Source of the DNA: Phoronis australis
Lineage: Eukaryota > Phoronida > Phoronidae
Reading direction: 5' to 3'
Assembly: GCA_002633005.1 (NCBI GenBank)
Contig: NMRA01000814.1
Span: 7,515 to 71,514 of the forward strand
DNA length: 64,000 nucleotides
The notes under the pieces are model-generated. The model was not told the DNA's origin, ran no database searches, and saw only the letters and a list, made by a program, of their open reading frames with translations. Position numbers and translations under genes: made by a program. Shown here piece by piece: positions 34,536 to 46,193 of the stretch (position 1 is the first letter of the stretch; every line of letters starts with the position of its first letter).

Positions 34536-35880
34536 AACGGCAAACTTTAAAAGAGTATCTTGCCGATGAAAAACCAGACGCAGTATCCATGAACGAAATC
34601 TGACTGTCCGACACCATCACATTTACCATACCTGGTTACACGTACTTTGTCCGGAGAGATCGTTCTGACCGCTCGGGCGGCGGAGTTGGCATTCTAGTCG
34701 GGCAAGGAGTGGACTTCACTCCCATAGACACAACTATGCTCAGAGCGAAAGTATTGATAGTAGAATGCCGCATCAACAGCAAAACTGCTTTCATCGTGTC
34801 GATCTACAACCCTCCGGGGACAACAGTATAGACAAGTACCTGTAGTCAGGCAATTCACGAACTCGTACAAATAATGCATATTTGTGGGCGATTTCAACTC
34901 CAAGCATCTGTTATTCCGAAACAGAAACAAGATACTTTTCCACTCCGTGGGAAACCCAAATCTTCATCTAGCAAACGACACTTACCATCAATGGACTGTC
35001 GCAGAGCGCCAGATCCAGTACCGCGAAGTCCCAGTTTACTTCATATTCATCACCCCTCTTTACTTAGCACAGTGCATAGATGCGAGGTTAGGGCGACCTC
35101 GTGAGTGACCACCTAGCGGTACACCTCAAACTAGACCACGCCAGCGGCCGGCTTAACTCCCACTCACAAGTTTACAAACGATCATTCAAGAATTGACAAC
35201 AATTTAAGCGATGTGGAGATTAATGTACGGAGAGCGTACTCCAGCAAATATTGGCCATGCCTCTCAAGCGGTAAACAATGCTATAAACAACACATTGGAT
35301 GAAAACTGTACCACTGTGAAGATACGTCCATTAACATGGCGGTGATCAGCAGACATGATGATGCTCATCCGACTCAAACGCAAAATCAGGCGTAAGACTC
35401 AGGTCTACCCTGACAACCCGATCAACTGGAACATCTTTAATGTTCTGAAAAGACGCGTCGAGAACGCTGTCAAATAGGAAAAAAGGCAACCGTACATGAA
35501 GTTCTCTATGCGAGTCACTAAATGTGAAAGGAGGCACAGGCTTTTAATTTAGCTGGCCTTTAAGAGGATTACAGGCACGGGCACTCGCAACCGCCAGAGT
35601 GCAAAACCACTGATTTGTGACAACAAAGCTGCCTCATCCGACCCAGACAAGGCCACTGTATTTGCGAAAATTCTAGAGAAAACTCACACAATGCACGATG
35701 GCCCGATCTTCTGCAATATGACAAAACGCCTCGTGGACCACGCATTGGTCCGAAAAGCAAACCTATTCAAGACCATTAACATAATTACGCAAGAACGAGG
35801 AGATGATCACGAAATGCTTGCTGAAACAACGCCAATTGAGATTAAATGAAAGAAAAACAGCAGCCCAGGAAGCCATTCCA
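34536..35880 (+). pseudogene. LINE APE endonuclease and linker
   Basis: After the junction the frame gives LKEYLADEKPDAVSMNEI, the N-terminal APE-endonuclease block with the catalytic E in the NEI position. It continues as GYTYFVRRDRSDRSGGGVGI and VSIYNPPGT, and a GDFNSKH block near 34885 carries the catalytic D and N. Stops and frameshifts interrupt it. A linker follows to about 35880. Confidence 0.75.
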
Positions 35881-36001
35881 TCTCCTACGACGTTCTGACA
35901 CAGTGTCCGCTATCTCGATGGGAGACTAGCCGAGATATCCAACAGGAGTCTTGCTATAGGCCACTTTCCCAAACTGTTGAAACGTGCACTGGGTGTCATG
36001 A

Positions 36002-36310
36002 CAGTGGCGGATTTAGGGGGGCAAGGGGGCCATGCCCCTCAGTAAAATTCTACCAGATACCGTTTGGCAGTTCGGGTGCGAATTGCTGACAAGCACATGC
36101 GCGCGGGGGGCTAGCGGTGTGAATAAACGATGCATAGGCCCTGAACAAACTCCGTTTACGGTTTTTTTGTCTTTAGTCAAAAGGTCCGGAAACCCAAAAA
36201 TTCGACACCCCCGCATCTCTATATTTTAGGCTGGGCGCGCGCATCTGCCGAAATTCTGGTTATTCCTGTGTGCTGGCTCCCCCTAACTCAAAATCCTGGA
36301 TCTCCCCCTG
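36002..36310. mobile_element. 309 bp MITE inside LINE
   Basis: It starts CAGTGGCGGATTTAGG and ends with the inverted match CCTGGATCTCCCCCTG. CATGA directly flanks both sides (35997-36001 and 36311-36315). It splits the LINE between linker and RT. Internal CATGCGCGC and GGGCGCGCGCAT motifs resemble the CATGCGC family, which may be nested inside. Confidence 0.8.
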
Positions 36311-36315
36311 CATGA

Positions 36316-37257
36316 TACCCAAACCAGACAAAGACCACTCTAACCCGGCCAACTACCACCCAATCATTCCGCTATAATGCACTGGCAAAACATTTGAACG
36401 CATTCTCACTAACAGAATCAATTGGATTCCAAAGGCTTCTTTAAGTGCTGGCAGAGGGCCTATGAAAAAAACGTGAAGGAACCGAACGCATCCATAGACT
36501 GATAACAGAAGGCAAAGCCGCTTTAGGCAACCACTTTTGCGCGGGCGCCATAATGGTAGACTCGGACGTGGAGAAAGCATTTAATGGCATGAAAGCATCA
36601 GATACAAACTCACCAATATGGATCTAGCAGACAAAATGGTTAGACTCTTGTCATATTCGGAGAGACAAACACTGACAATTAACCTATTTCGCAACGGCTG
36701 TGAAACTGAAGGCCGGCACCCCCGAGGGGTCCGTCCTCAGTCCGTTGCTATTCCTGTCAATGACCTACCAGTTCACCCCAGAGACAAGATCCAGATATCC
36801 CAGTTCGCCGACGATCTTGGGTTCTAGACACTGACAAACAATTGACAGTTGTCCAAGCACGCCTCCATCGGGCATTATCAAGACTTGAGGACTGGTACTC
36901 CATCTGGTGCATCAAACTCAATGCCGCAAAATCACAGGTTATCCTGTTCCACCGCAAACACAAACTGTGACCATTCAATCCCTAATTATTTGATGTCAGG
37001 CTCACATCAGAAGCAGAGGCCACTCTTCTAGGGGGTAACCCTAGATCAAAGACTGGCATTACGATCCCACGTCGCACGCGTGTGTGACCGTGCCACAAGG
37101 GCACAGGGCTGGGGACTAGGAGCGACCCCTACTGTTACTTTACAAAATGTTTATCAGGCCCCTATATGAGTATGATCCGATGGATATCTCAACCTGTGTC
37201 CCTTCTACAATCGAAAAATACAGAGAATTCTGGGCGCTGATTGCTCTCGGGCACTGA
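36316..37257 (+). pseudogene. LINE RT, copy 2
   Basis: From ANYHPIIPL and GKTFERILTNRI (RT blocks 1-2) through VNDLPVHPRDKIQISQFADD (36750-36820) to the thumb-like RSHVARVCDRATRAQGWGLG (about 37057-37116). It continues the endonuclease part at 34536 after the MITE. There are many stops, so it is inactive. It is truncated on the right by a MITE. Confidence 0.75.
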
Positions 37258-37258
37258 G

Positions 37259-37462
37259 CATGCGCGTACCCAACCCAAAATATAGGGGCTCGAATTCTGC
37301 GGTATGCGGACCTTCTGCTGAAAACAAAAAAATAAAATGGGGCCACTAGGTTCAGATCTGCCAATCGTGCATCCGCGCCGAATTCCTGTGCACTTTGTGG
37401 ACTTTTGTCTCGTTTACTCGGACTTTTCGTTTCACTGAGGCGGACCTTTTTGCTCAATTCGT
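37259..37462. mobile_element. MITE, CATGCGC family, truncated
   Basis: It starts CATGCGCGTACCCAACC, with internal CTCGAATTC and an inverted GAGGCGGACCTTTTTG, matching 12861-13108 in reverse. The second terminal repeat is missing. Confidence 0.55.
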
Positions 37463-37509
37463 GATTATCTGGACTGAGATCTATCAGCAGTTCCGTTTTG
37501 TCGAATCAT

Positions 37510-37899
37510 CTACGTTTCGGCATAAGGTTGTGGGTCGAACATGGAAAACTGGAGACCATTAACCATGCTAAACAGCGAGCTGGAGGTAGTCTCTAATAGC
37601 AAGAAAGGTCGTTTGTCTGTTACTATCTGATTCCTTTCGCTGAATCCTCGCTCACATTCCGCTATGGTACTGCAAGGAAGAGCCTTAATGCAGAGGTCCA
37701 GTTGCCGCTGAGCACTTGATAGGTTGTCTTCTTTAACCGTCTCCTCCATTTTTGCGAACTCACGCAACCAACCGAAACCGATCGCAAATACGCCTGACTT
37801 AGTGCTCGCCATGTTTTTTTCCCTGAATCCCATCGGGGACCACGTTACGGGGTCCAAGATGCCCAAGATTACAGCAAAATGACTGCTCATCATTGTCAA
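37510..37899 (-). pseudogene. hAT transposase C-terminal dimerisation region
   Basis: On the minus strand the frame has LPCSTIAECERGFSERNQIV followed by TDKRPFLLLETTSSSLFSM. This matches the hAT dimerisation block (P-x-S-x-A-x-x-ERxFS-x-x-N-x-x-x-T-x-x-R). The catalytic RNase H-like part is missing upstream. No 8 bp target duplication or terminal repeat was identified. Confidence 0.75.
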
Positions 37900-39830
37900 G
37901 TCAACTACGCTACTCTAACTTCGCAACAACTTTTTGAATAAATTGTCCAGGACTTATGGTCAATGACGCGCGCTGTAATATTTGGAAACAATGCTGTCGT
38001 CAGCGTAACAGCGCATTGATACCGTAAGCTATTGCATCAAGACCACGCCCAACTATGCCGTCAGCCTCTTGGCGCTTTCTGGGTTATGTATATTCATTGT
38101 ATTCTGAAGATTTCGTAATAAACATTAAAAAAAACTGTGAGGAAGCGCTACGTTAAGATGTAAAAAGATGATTGGCTGCGCCTACGTCACACTGTATCTT
38201 AACTAACGGTAAGTAGGCGCTACATTTAAATGCCAAAAGGTGTTTGGCTGCACCTACGTGCGCTTAAGCGCTCCACTGATCAGCACTGCCTGACATAAAG
38301 TCAACCAAGGACCGAATAGCTTTCAGTGACAAGCCTGTAGACCAAGAGCACCTAAGGGTTCTGGACGTACTCAACTGGTAACAAAATGTCCCGACGGGAC
38401 AGTATAAAGACAACCACTGAGGACAAGCGTGCATCATTACTGTTGCCATGTAGCTGGCTTCATGAGAGTCAAACCATATCCAAGAAGCCAACGACGCTGT
38501 TGCAATTCAGCCAGCGTCTCGCCTATTACAAAGAAGAAGAATATCATCGCCTTCCAGCCACGTCCACACCAAATACATACAGCGAGGACAGAATGGCGAG
38601 ATCGTCCGATCTTGGGAAGCTGGTCTGGGGGCTTCACTCTGTTCTACTCTCTTCTCAAACTTCGCATTCTGCCGAGTCTCGTTCCTATCAGCAAGGAATC
38701 CCAACTAAACTAACTAGCTGTTTGGGTCTTTTTTGTTATTTGAACTTTAACTTTTTTAACATGTTTTTGCTTACATATCCTTTGGGTTATTTGTGAAAGC
38801 AGAGATGACAACGGAAGCTAATGGTGAGTTGTAAGTCTGTAGATTTGTATTTTGTATTTAGCGCATAATAAACTCACTATATTTGTCTACTTCTCTCTTG
38901 TTTCACTCTCTATAAGTTGTCACCATGGTTCTCTCGCATGCGATACGAACGAGTGAAAAAGTACACAACGCTCCAATATTTTTATCGGCTACGAACACTC
39001 GACATTTTAGATACTAGGCAGATCGGTGCTGGTCGCTCCACCTACTCCCGTTACACATATATATAACCTACGGAAGTGGGCCTTTGTTAAGATTAACCCA
39101 AGTTAATTGAGCTATTTTGCAATATTTAAAATGTACCAAATCAAAACCATACTTTCGACTCATTTCAGGCTGTAACTCTGTATAAATGCCAGAGAAAAAT
39201 AATTTCGGTGTAATAACAACCACCACTGTTGAGAAAGTAGTGCTGGCGATTAACCGCCATTTCCGTTTCCTTAGCTGAATGAAGGGAGTTCTGAATAGGC
39301 ATAAAAAAGTTGCCTGGGGGCAAACGGAATCACAGCGGTGACCATGCCGTGCAAGCGAGAAAGTCACCACATGGCTTAATTAACGGGTTGAATTAGTTCT
39401 TAAATGATCTCTTATTGAACGCGCATTTTTGCATAATTAATCAACGCGTAGTTTTACTTAATCACGGGGTTGAATTAAGTATTCACCGTGTCCAATAAAA
39501 TACAAGTTTACATGCAGTCTTTGTAACGTCATCATTTACGTGGTCACTTGTTAAGAATCTGACATTCTTCACGAAAAATTGCCTTGCCCCTATCTAGAGA
39601 TTTGATAGCACGGGCGTGATCATTGGAAAATATGAGCTTATGATTAAAGTACACGCGTTCAACGCGCAGAACCCTTTGGCGCTTCATACTCAAGCACACG
39701 GTCGGTAGCAGATAGTTATCTCGAGTTTGTATAACTACAAATAACAAACAATAAAAACGTTTATTACAAAACTCATTGGGCCATTGGCCCACAGTTCATT
39801 ATATTAATATACAAACGGTATACTCTCGCC
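37900..39830. other. No gene confidently recognised
   Basis: 38135-38275 has two copies of an AGGCGCTAC...TTGGCTGCRCCTACGT arrangement (imperfect inverted and direct repeats). The 38386-38796 frame lacks a recognisable domain. Several patches carry short inverted repeats, such as GGGTTGAATTA at 39385-39475. Confidence 0.4.
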
Positions 39831-40200
39831 CGAGTCATCCGAAATATTCATAATTTCACTCTTAATTGCCATTGCTCGTTGAATGAAGGATGCTGTAATT
39901 CTTAAAACATACATAGAATCTGAACCTAAGTGTGCTTTAACGTTTCTATTTCTAAAAATACATTGTGGCAATAGATATTTCCATAAGTCTGCAAGGACGG
40001 GACAATCAAATGAAAAGTGTATCTGTGTTTCAATTTCATCGGTTTTGCAAGCTTTCCAAATTCTTTCCAGTCGAGGTACATGTTTTTTCTACCCATCTCG
40101 ATGGTGCGTCGAACACCTCAAATTTGCCATTGTAAATACCTGATTTAAAGAGTTTGTATAACGTACGAGGAGAACCGAAAATGTCAAAAATATATTCGAG
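39830..40200 (-). pseudogene. LINE 3' end with zf-RVT-like motif
   Basis: On the minus strand the frame around 39950-40090 reads ERIWKACKTDEIETQIHFSF, then DCPVLADLWKYLL. The C...ET..H....CP....LW pattern is the Cys/His motif often found after the RT of LINEs. Frameshifts are present on both sides. Confidence 0.6.
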
Positions 40201-40239
40201 TAAAAAGGTTAGACCTCTTAGGTGTGTTTCATGAAAAGT

Positions 40240-40469
40240 GTCTTACGCTGCAGCTATACAATTTGGTCTTACGCTGCGGCTATACAACTTAGTCTTACGC
40301 TGCGGCTATACAATTTGGTCTTATGCTGCGGCTATACAATTTGGTCTTACGTTACGGCTATACAATTTGGTCTTACGCTGCGGCTATACAATTTGGTAGT
40401 ACGCTGCGGCTATACAATTTGGTCTTACGTTGCGGCTATACAATTTGGTCTTACGCTGCGGCTATACAA
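40240..40469. repeat. 26 bp minisatellite, about nine copies
   Basis: The unit is TCTTACGCTGCGGCTATACA plus ATTTGG, with few substitutions. The 117-codon open frame across it is an artefact of a 78 bp frame period. Confidence 0.95.
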
Positions 40470-42301
40470 ATTTCTGAAAAAGGTTAGCTGTAACTTGAAG
40501 TGCCAGTACTGGGGTTACGTACACGGCTCACCGGGCGCGAGAGGATTTCATAGAAATTATCTCAAGAACTAGCAGTTACGTTTTTATTCTCAAAGGATTT
40601 ATATTTTTGCTCAAGTAAGATTTGATTATTTTTCAAAAATAGTTGAGACCAAGTTTCTGACTTAAGCCTAAGTCTTAAGTCACTTTTCACAAAACAGGCC
40701 CTTGTTTGACCGTGAGGCGAGTTGTGACCATGACGCATTTTTACCTCGTTGCCCAACGTAGTATTGCTGTGCGTGAACTTGGAATCCTGCTTAATTTCAA
40801 GATTAAGCGGAAGTGAGTGTTGCGTGAACTTGGAATTGAATATTCTTTAAGGCAAAAAGGTGAAGTTTTTGTTCGGGGAAAAGAATTCTTGTAATAGACC
40901 GGGATCCCAGAGCTTTTTTGGACATGAAAAGGTAACCATTTTTCTTTGGTGCCACAGTGCTCTATGAGTATCCTGATTTTGGAAATGGCAGTCTGGCAGG
41001 TTCGCTCTGGTGGGTGTGGTCAGGGGAGCCAAGAAAATGACACTCAAAAATTTAGCTAGATCAACTTTTCTGGTAAGCACTTCAAACTGCCTTAGATGCC
41101 TACTACGTAATACACTGTATCAAAATTGACCAATGCCAGACAATTTCAGTGGTGGGGAGTATCCGCCAGGCGGTTATAAACAAGGTAAACAAATTGAGCT
41201 AGATCAACCTAAGAGGTTACCGCTTAAAACCAGCTCCAAAATATTCACCGTAAGCCCAGGTATCACGAATAAACACTGCCAGACAATTCTAGTGGTGGGT
41301 TAGCCCTGCCAGACACCCCCACATACCTGAGTTGAGCTATATCAACCCAAGAGGTAACCGCATGAAACCAGTTTCAAAATATTCGCCATAAGCCCAGGTA
41401 TCAAGAATAAATACTGCCAGACAAAGCTAGTGGTGGGTTATCCTCGCCAGACACGCTCAAGTACCTCAGTTGAGCTAGATCACCCCGCCAGTTAACCGTT
41501 TGAAACCAATCGCCCGATGTTCAACACCACCGCACGTGGCGCAACAGTAAGTTGCCCCCATCAGACAAATAAAGAGTCGAAACAAAGTTGATTATAAGCC
41601 CATTCACGCTGAATAAGCATCACATTCAGGAACCAGGCAATTCGATTTTCAGTAAAGCCACTGAGTCCGTACGACATAGGTCACCACACAAGGTGAAAGA
41701 TTTTTGTCCGACAGTATACGTCAGGGCATGAAAACCAGAGACATCGCGCCTGAGGTTGCAGCGACCCCACAAGGCCATGCGAAAACAGCGGAATACTCCA
41801 CATGATATTCACTATTAAAAACGAGATCTAAAAACCCTTCAAAGACGGATAGCACATTGTGTTCGATTTTTAGTTGTCCTATTTTACCAGTCTAAACTGC
41901 GTCCCTCTGTTTTCGGACGAGTCGTTTGATGCAACTGCTAAAAGGAATAATAATCGAAATGTCTTATGCTGTCGTCTGCGTTATGTACGCACCAACTACT
42001 TTCATTTCACACTGTGATTAATGGCAAATTTGGCAAAAACTGATTAGTTGTGGGCAATCTCCATCTTTCTCATAAACCGAGCCCATAGAGAACTTCAGAG
42101 ATGCGTCAAGAATAATGACGTCAGTGGCTATATCAACATTTTCCCGACTATGCTAGATGTATTATTTGCCCTGAACCGCCCAAACTACGTCAGATGGGGA
42201 ACATTGTTTTACCATTAGACACCGGACAATTGATATCTTGTTGAATAGACAAAATACGTCGTCGCGCTAAGCCTTATTACTGCTAATTTCCCTGGTGCAA
42301 G

Positions 42302-42472
42302 TCTTCGACAGGTGGCCACAAATTCCCAAAAGACCTAAGGTTACTATATTCGTGGACAATTGTGGTCAACAGGGTCAACTAACTGACAAAAAGTGTGTGG
42401 ATGCTGAAGCCCCGTGTGTGCTCTATGTCTATGACTATGCAGTTCCATTCGGAGACTACACAACATTACTTG
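42302..42472 (+). CDS. Possible phase 1-1 exon, unknown gene
   Basis: Acceptor TTTCCCTGGTGCAAG and donor CTTG|GTAAGT bound 171 open bases in phase 1-1. It encodes FDRWPQIPKRPKVTIFVDNC, then KKCVDAEAPCVLYVYDYAVP. With three cysteines and aromatic/beta-type composition, it looks like an extracellular module exon. It lies 50 bases before the N gap, so neighbours are hidden. No family is recognised. Confidence 0.4.
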
Positions 42473-42525
42473 GTAAGTTTTTAGCAATCAGTTTCTATCA
42501 ACATCGTTCGGTGATGTTATCCCCA

Positions 42526-42927
42526 NNNNNNNNNNNNNNNNNNNNNNNNNNNNNNNNNNNNNNNNNNNNNNNNNNNNNNNNNNNNNNNNNNNNNNNNNNN
42601 NNNNNNNNNNNNNNNNNNNNNNNNNNNNNNNNNNNNNNNNNNNNNNNNNNNNNNNNNNNNNNNNNNNNNNNNNNNNNNNNNNNNNNNNNNNNNNNNNNNN
42701 NNNNNNNNNNNNNNNNNNNNNNNNNNNNNNNNNNNNNNNNNNNNNNNNNNNNNNNNNNNNNNNNNNNNNNNNNNNNNNNNNNNNNNNNNNNNNNNNNNNN
42801 NNNNNNNNNNNNNNNNNNNNNNNNNNNNNNNNNNNNNNNNNNNNNNNNNNNNNNNNNNNNNNNNNNNNNNNNNNNNNNNNNNNNNNNNNNNNNNNNNNNN
42901 NNNNNNNNNNNNNNNNNNNNNNNNNNN
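42526..42927. other. Assembly gap
   Basis: A run of about 402 N. Open frames across it are meaningless. Confidence 1.
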
Positions 42928-43254
42928 TATCGTATCACATATCACAACATATAAAGATTAACCAGACTCTGGCTGGCGACTGACTGCCGCGAAGTCGACA
43001 TCGGCGAGTGCCTCAGTTAACAGGCATCGGTAGAATAATCATGGAATAATCGTAAAAATAATCACAAACCTTACCTTTGTATGAGGTTGTGCTTACTTCC
43101 TCTCATAGAAGCACCCTTTTTACGCAATCTCAGATTCAGTTGGCACGGCTGCAAGCCATTTCACCATGTATTTAAAGGGCTGGCGAAATCGAGGTTGTTA
43201 ATCTATCACCACTAGTACACGCACGCCCTCTAGTTATTGTAGATTTTCCGAATA

Positions 43255-43530
43255 GCCCCATTAGACGTACCAATCAGACTTGTGAATTTGAAATGTCTAG
43301 CTCAAAATTTTAGTTTGCACCCAATGACCTTTGACGTGTTTTATCTGATTGGATGATTCGATTACTTAGAAAAGTAATTTTTTAACATGTCATATTGACT
43401 TATACCTGTGCACCGAATTTGAAAAAGATAGCTTTAAAACTGAAGGAGGAGTCGCATTTTGAAAATTATATGACTTTTGCACCAAACGACCTCTTCCGGT
43501 GCAATATGGAATATGATTATATAACGAATC
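43255..43530. repeat. Dispersed unit of the type I AATGACC repeat
   Basis: It matches about 25000-25260 closely (GTCTAGCTCAAAATTTTAG, AATGACCTTTGAC, TATACCTGTGCACCG, GACCTCTTCCGGTGCAATA), 18 kb away from the main array. Confidence 0.8.
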
Positions 43531-43734
43531 ATTGGCCAAGAAACAAAACAGCAGAAAATGTAAGGTTTGTTGTTCTGCTTTTTTTTAAATATTTTTAAAA
43601 AAGAATAATTGCAGGCGGTTTGATACACGTTGTATCAGACGTGCGCAGGCCTCGCATGTGGGCCCATTGCACTGATCACCTGGAAATATTTTTATGCTTT
43701 ATTGATATATGGTTAAAACCGAGCTGAGGAGCTA

Positions 43735-43845
43735 GAAACCTGGCTCAAGGGTTTAGCAGTGTGACCTGGTGGGACTCGAACCCACGACCTCGAGTAAAGA
43801 AAGCGGGCACTTATCAACCAGGCCACACTGCCTCCTGCTATTTTT
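43735..43845 (-). repeat. tRNA-derived SINE-like sequence, second family
   Basis: On the minus strand a segment from GGCAGTGTGGCCTGG to GGTCACACTGCT has paired tRNA-like ends. It also has a perfect T-arm and B box (GTGGGTTCGAGTCCCAC) and an A-box-like TGGCCTGGTTG. The anticodon arm does not form, so it is a tRNA pseudogene or SINE head rather than a tRNA. A degenerate copy with GAGGAGCTAGAGACCTG is at 58640-58760. Confidence 0.65.
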
Positions 43846-44347
43846 GGGTTAATTTCAACCAAGGTGTGGTAAAGTGCAGGCATATTCAAATTTTGAATTG
43901 AAAGTGCTCGTCAAATATGCAAATATGTTGTTCATCCAGTGTCCACTTTGATTGTGGATTGTTGGATTGGCATCCATGGTGTACACGTTTCTGTTCTTTT
44001 AAATTCAGTACATTATGGCGGTAAGTTCATTATAGGCCGTCCTTCGCCGTGCTAAAAAACCAGACATTCAACTAACGCGTTTTCTTGCAATGAAAATACC
44101 CCGTCGAGCATTTTCACGTTATTATGGAAAAGTAGGTCTAGACGTCAACTATGGTCAACGAAAATCCCCTCTAGTCAATCAATGTCAATGGTGCACAACC
44201 CTGCAGACTTCATACGAGCTACAAACTTGATGGAAAAGATTTTCAGGGTTGCATGTCACTATGATGAATGTTCAATACTCCAAATGCCCATTACTCCGAA
44301 GGTTCGTTGTCTTCTAAAATTCACTAGAACTTTGAATTTCCATTACT

Positions 44348-44758
44348 CCAAAATCAGGGCCCGATCTCTAATCTTGTGCTCGAAACGAACTCGAAATTAT
44401 TTTTGGCAATACCTCTGCTCCTTTTGTGCGAACTCAAGAAAAGTGGTTAATGACTGTGCTCGAATAAGTATAGCTTATGCATGTGAGTTTCTAGTCCAAG
44501 TTTGCACTCAAAAACCCTTCGTGCTTCAAACTCTTTTTAAAAAACTGTAAAATTTGAGTTCAAACTCGAACTTTTAGCTTTAATGATGGATTTGTCAACT
44601 GCAAACTAGGACTAATAAATCATCCACGTATGTCATTATGTACTCGAGCATTAAGTAATAGACACTTATCTAGAGTTCGCACAAAAGTAGATTAAAAAAT
44701 GCCAAACATTATTTCGAGTTTCATTTCGAGTAAAAAGATTCGAGACTGGGCCCAGAAC
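44348..44758. mobile_element. Inverted-arm MITE
   Basis: Left arm 44355-44480 and right arm 44625-44755 pair over most of their length (CAGGGCCCGATCTC against GAGACTGGGCCCAG; TTTTGTGCGAACTC against GAGTTCGCACAAAA). The centre, about 140 bases, is not paired. The minus/plus ORF here is an arm artefact. Confidence 0.7.
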
Positions 44759-44904
44759 TCCGACACTTCACTGCTCTGATCACGACCCATTCTCAAGCAG
44801 AGACAACATTTGGGGCACGGCTGCAGCGACCAACGGCAGCTTCAAATTCAAGAAGACTAAATGGAACTCCGTGAGGAGTGGCCAGGACAGGGTAGCCTAG
44901 TAAC

Positions 44905-45112
44905 TGCGCTGCGATACGATCTTAACATGGATCTGCGGTGCGCTGCGAAACGATCTTAACATGGATCTGCGCTGCGATACGATCTTAACATGGATCTGCG
45001 CTGCGATACGATCTTAACATGGATCTGCGCTGCGATACGATCTTAACATGGATCTGCGCTGCGATTTGATCTTAACATGGATCTGCGCTGCGATACGATC
45101 TTAACATGGATT
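44905..45112. repeat. 29 bp minisatellite, seven copies
   Basis: The unit is GCTGCGATACGATCTTAACA plus TGGATCTGC. Copies are near-identical, so it is a recent expansion. Confidence 0.95.
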
Positions 45113-45384
45113 TGATGAATTGTGTCATATCATTTCAAAATGCAAGTGCGTACTCATTTTAAGACATGCGGCCAATTTGGCATGCACATGATATCTGACT
45201 ACCGTTTCTAGTTATGCTGGCCAGCTGGAGACGGTAGTCACTGTCTACATGAAACCCAAAGAAATTGTTTTAGTGCCCGCGCGGGCGATGTTTTCGGTTT
45301 ATTTGCATCTAATAATCAAAATATCGTTTATTTTAGCATGTGAAAGTTCAAAAATCACATCAGACTTTGAAAGTTTAATTTGGA

Positions 45385-45475
45385 GCGGGAAATCTTCGGA
45401 GTGGTGAATCGTCGAAGTAGTGAACTTTCGGAACAGTGAACCTTCCGAGTAGTAAACCTTCTGAATAGTGGGATG
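45385..45475. repeat. 19-20 bp minisatellite, about five copies
   Basis: Degenerate units of the type CTTCGGAGTAGTGAAC. Confidence 0.75.
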
Positions 45476-45511
45476 TTCCCATTTCCAGCAATGTAAGCAA
45501 CTTAAGTAACA

Positions 45512-45548
45512 CCAGGAAGAGATAACCATCCTGGTTATCTCTTCCTGG
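45512..45548. mobile_element. 37 bp hairpin-only derivative of the CCAGGAAG element
   Basis: Two perfect 17 bp arms (CCAGGAAGAGATAACCA and its complement) are separated by three bases and flanked on both sides by TAACA (45507-45511 and 45549-45553). The arms equal the first 17 bases of the TIR at 10271. It has the same ends and the same duplication length as the 5.6 kb element, but nothing inside. Confidence 0.8.
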
Positions 45549-45757
45549 TAACACGCTAAAATGGCAACCAGATAAACAATTGTGTCAAGTCAATCGCCGA
45601 CTAAATTTCACATTTCCGCCTGAGTATGCAATGAGGTGTAATCACTTATTTAAGCATGGCTGATTTGAAAGTTTGGCAGAAAAAATGCGAGAATGTTCTC
45701 CTTTTGGACCACATTACATCACAATTTGTGTCCCGTTCTTTACGAGCAACCGTCACA

Positions 45758-46193
45758 GTGCTGTGTGTGAACTTGGATTCCAGCTTAATCTCAAGATTAA
45801 GCGGAAGTGAGTGTTGTGTGAATTTGGAATTGAATATTCTTTAAGGCAAAAAGGTGAAATTTTTGTTCGGTGAAAAGAATGTTTGTTCTTATTGGTCTCA
45901 TGATCAACCATTTTCTCCTTTACCGTAACTTGTGTCGCTGAACCGCAGGAACATGTGAATGGCAAAATCCGTTATTGTTTGGTGAAACCGATGGCCCGTA
46001 GTTGAAAAGGTTGGTTAAAATTGATATTATTTCATTCAAATGTAACTCGATTTAGTGCAGTGCAAATTTTTATGAACATGAACGTGATTATTTGAGTGAA
46101 CTTGTCATGTTGCCTCGCGTATTCCAAGTTCACGCAACACTCACTTCCGCTTAATCTTGAGATTAAGCAAGATTCCAAGTTCACGTACAGCAG
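45758..46193. mobile_element. MITE related to the 8.7 kb element
   Basis: Both ends carry the CTGTR..TGAACTTGGA and CTTAATCTCAAGATTAAG palindrome in inverted order. The interior right half (CTGAACCGCAGGAAYATGTG, AATTTTTATGAACATGAA) matches 49180-49400. It has inserted into a dispersed repeat whose uninterrupted copy is at 28990-29420. It is an internally deleted derivative. Confidence 0.75.

Noticed and set aside
38386-38796. 136-codon open frame
   Set aside because: No domain, several overlapping frames of similar length on both strands, and no splice context.
40222-40572. 117-codon open frame
   Set aside because: It is the translation of a 26 bp minisatellite; three frames alternate with a 78 bp period and there is no start context or domain.
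42295-42954. Frames of 142-219 codons across the middle
   Set aside because: They run through the N gap. Only the first part, up to the GTAAGT donor, is kept as a possible exon.
43735-43845. Functional tRNA gene
   Set aside because: Acceptor and T arms pair and the B box is perfect, but D and anticodon arms do not form and related degenerate copies exist. SINE-like is the better call.
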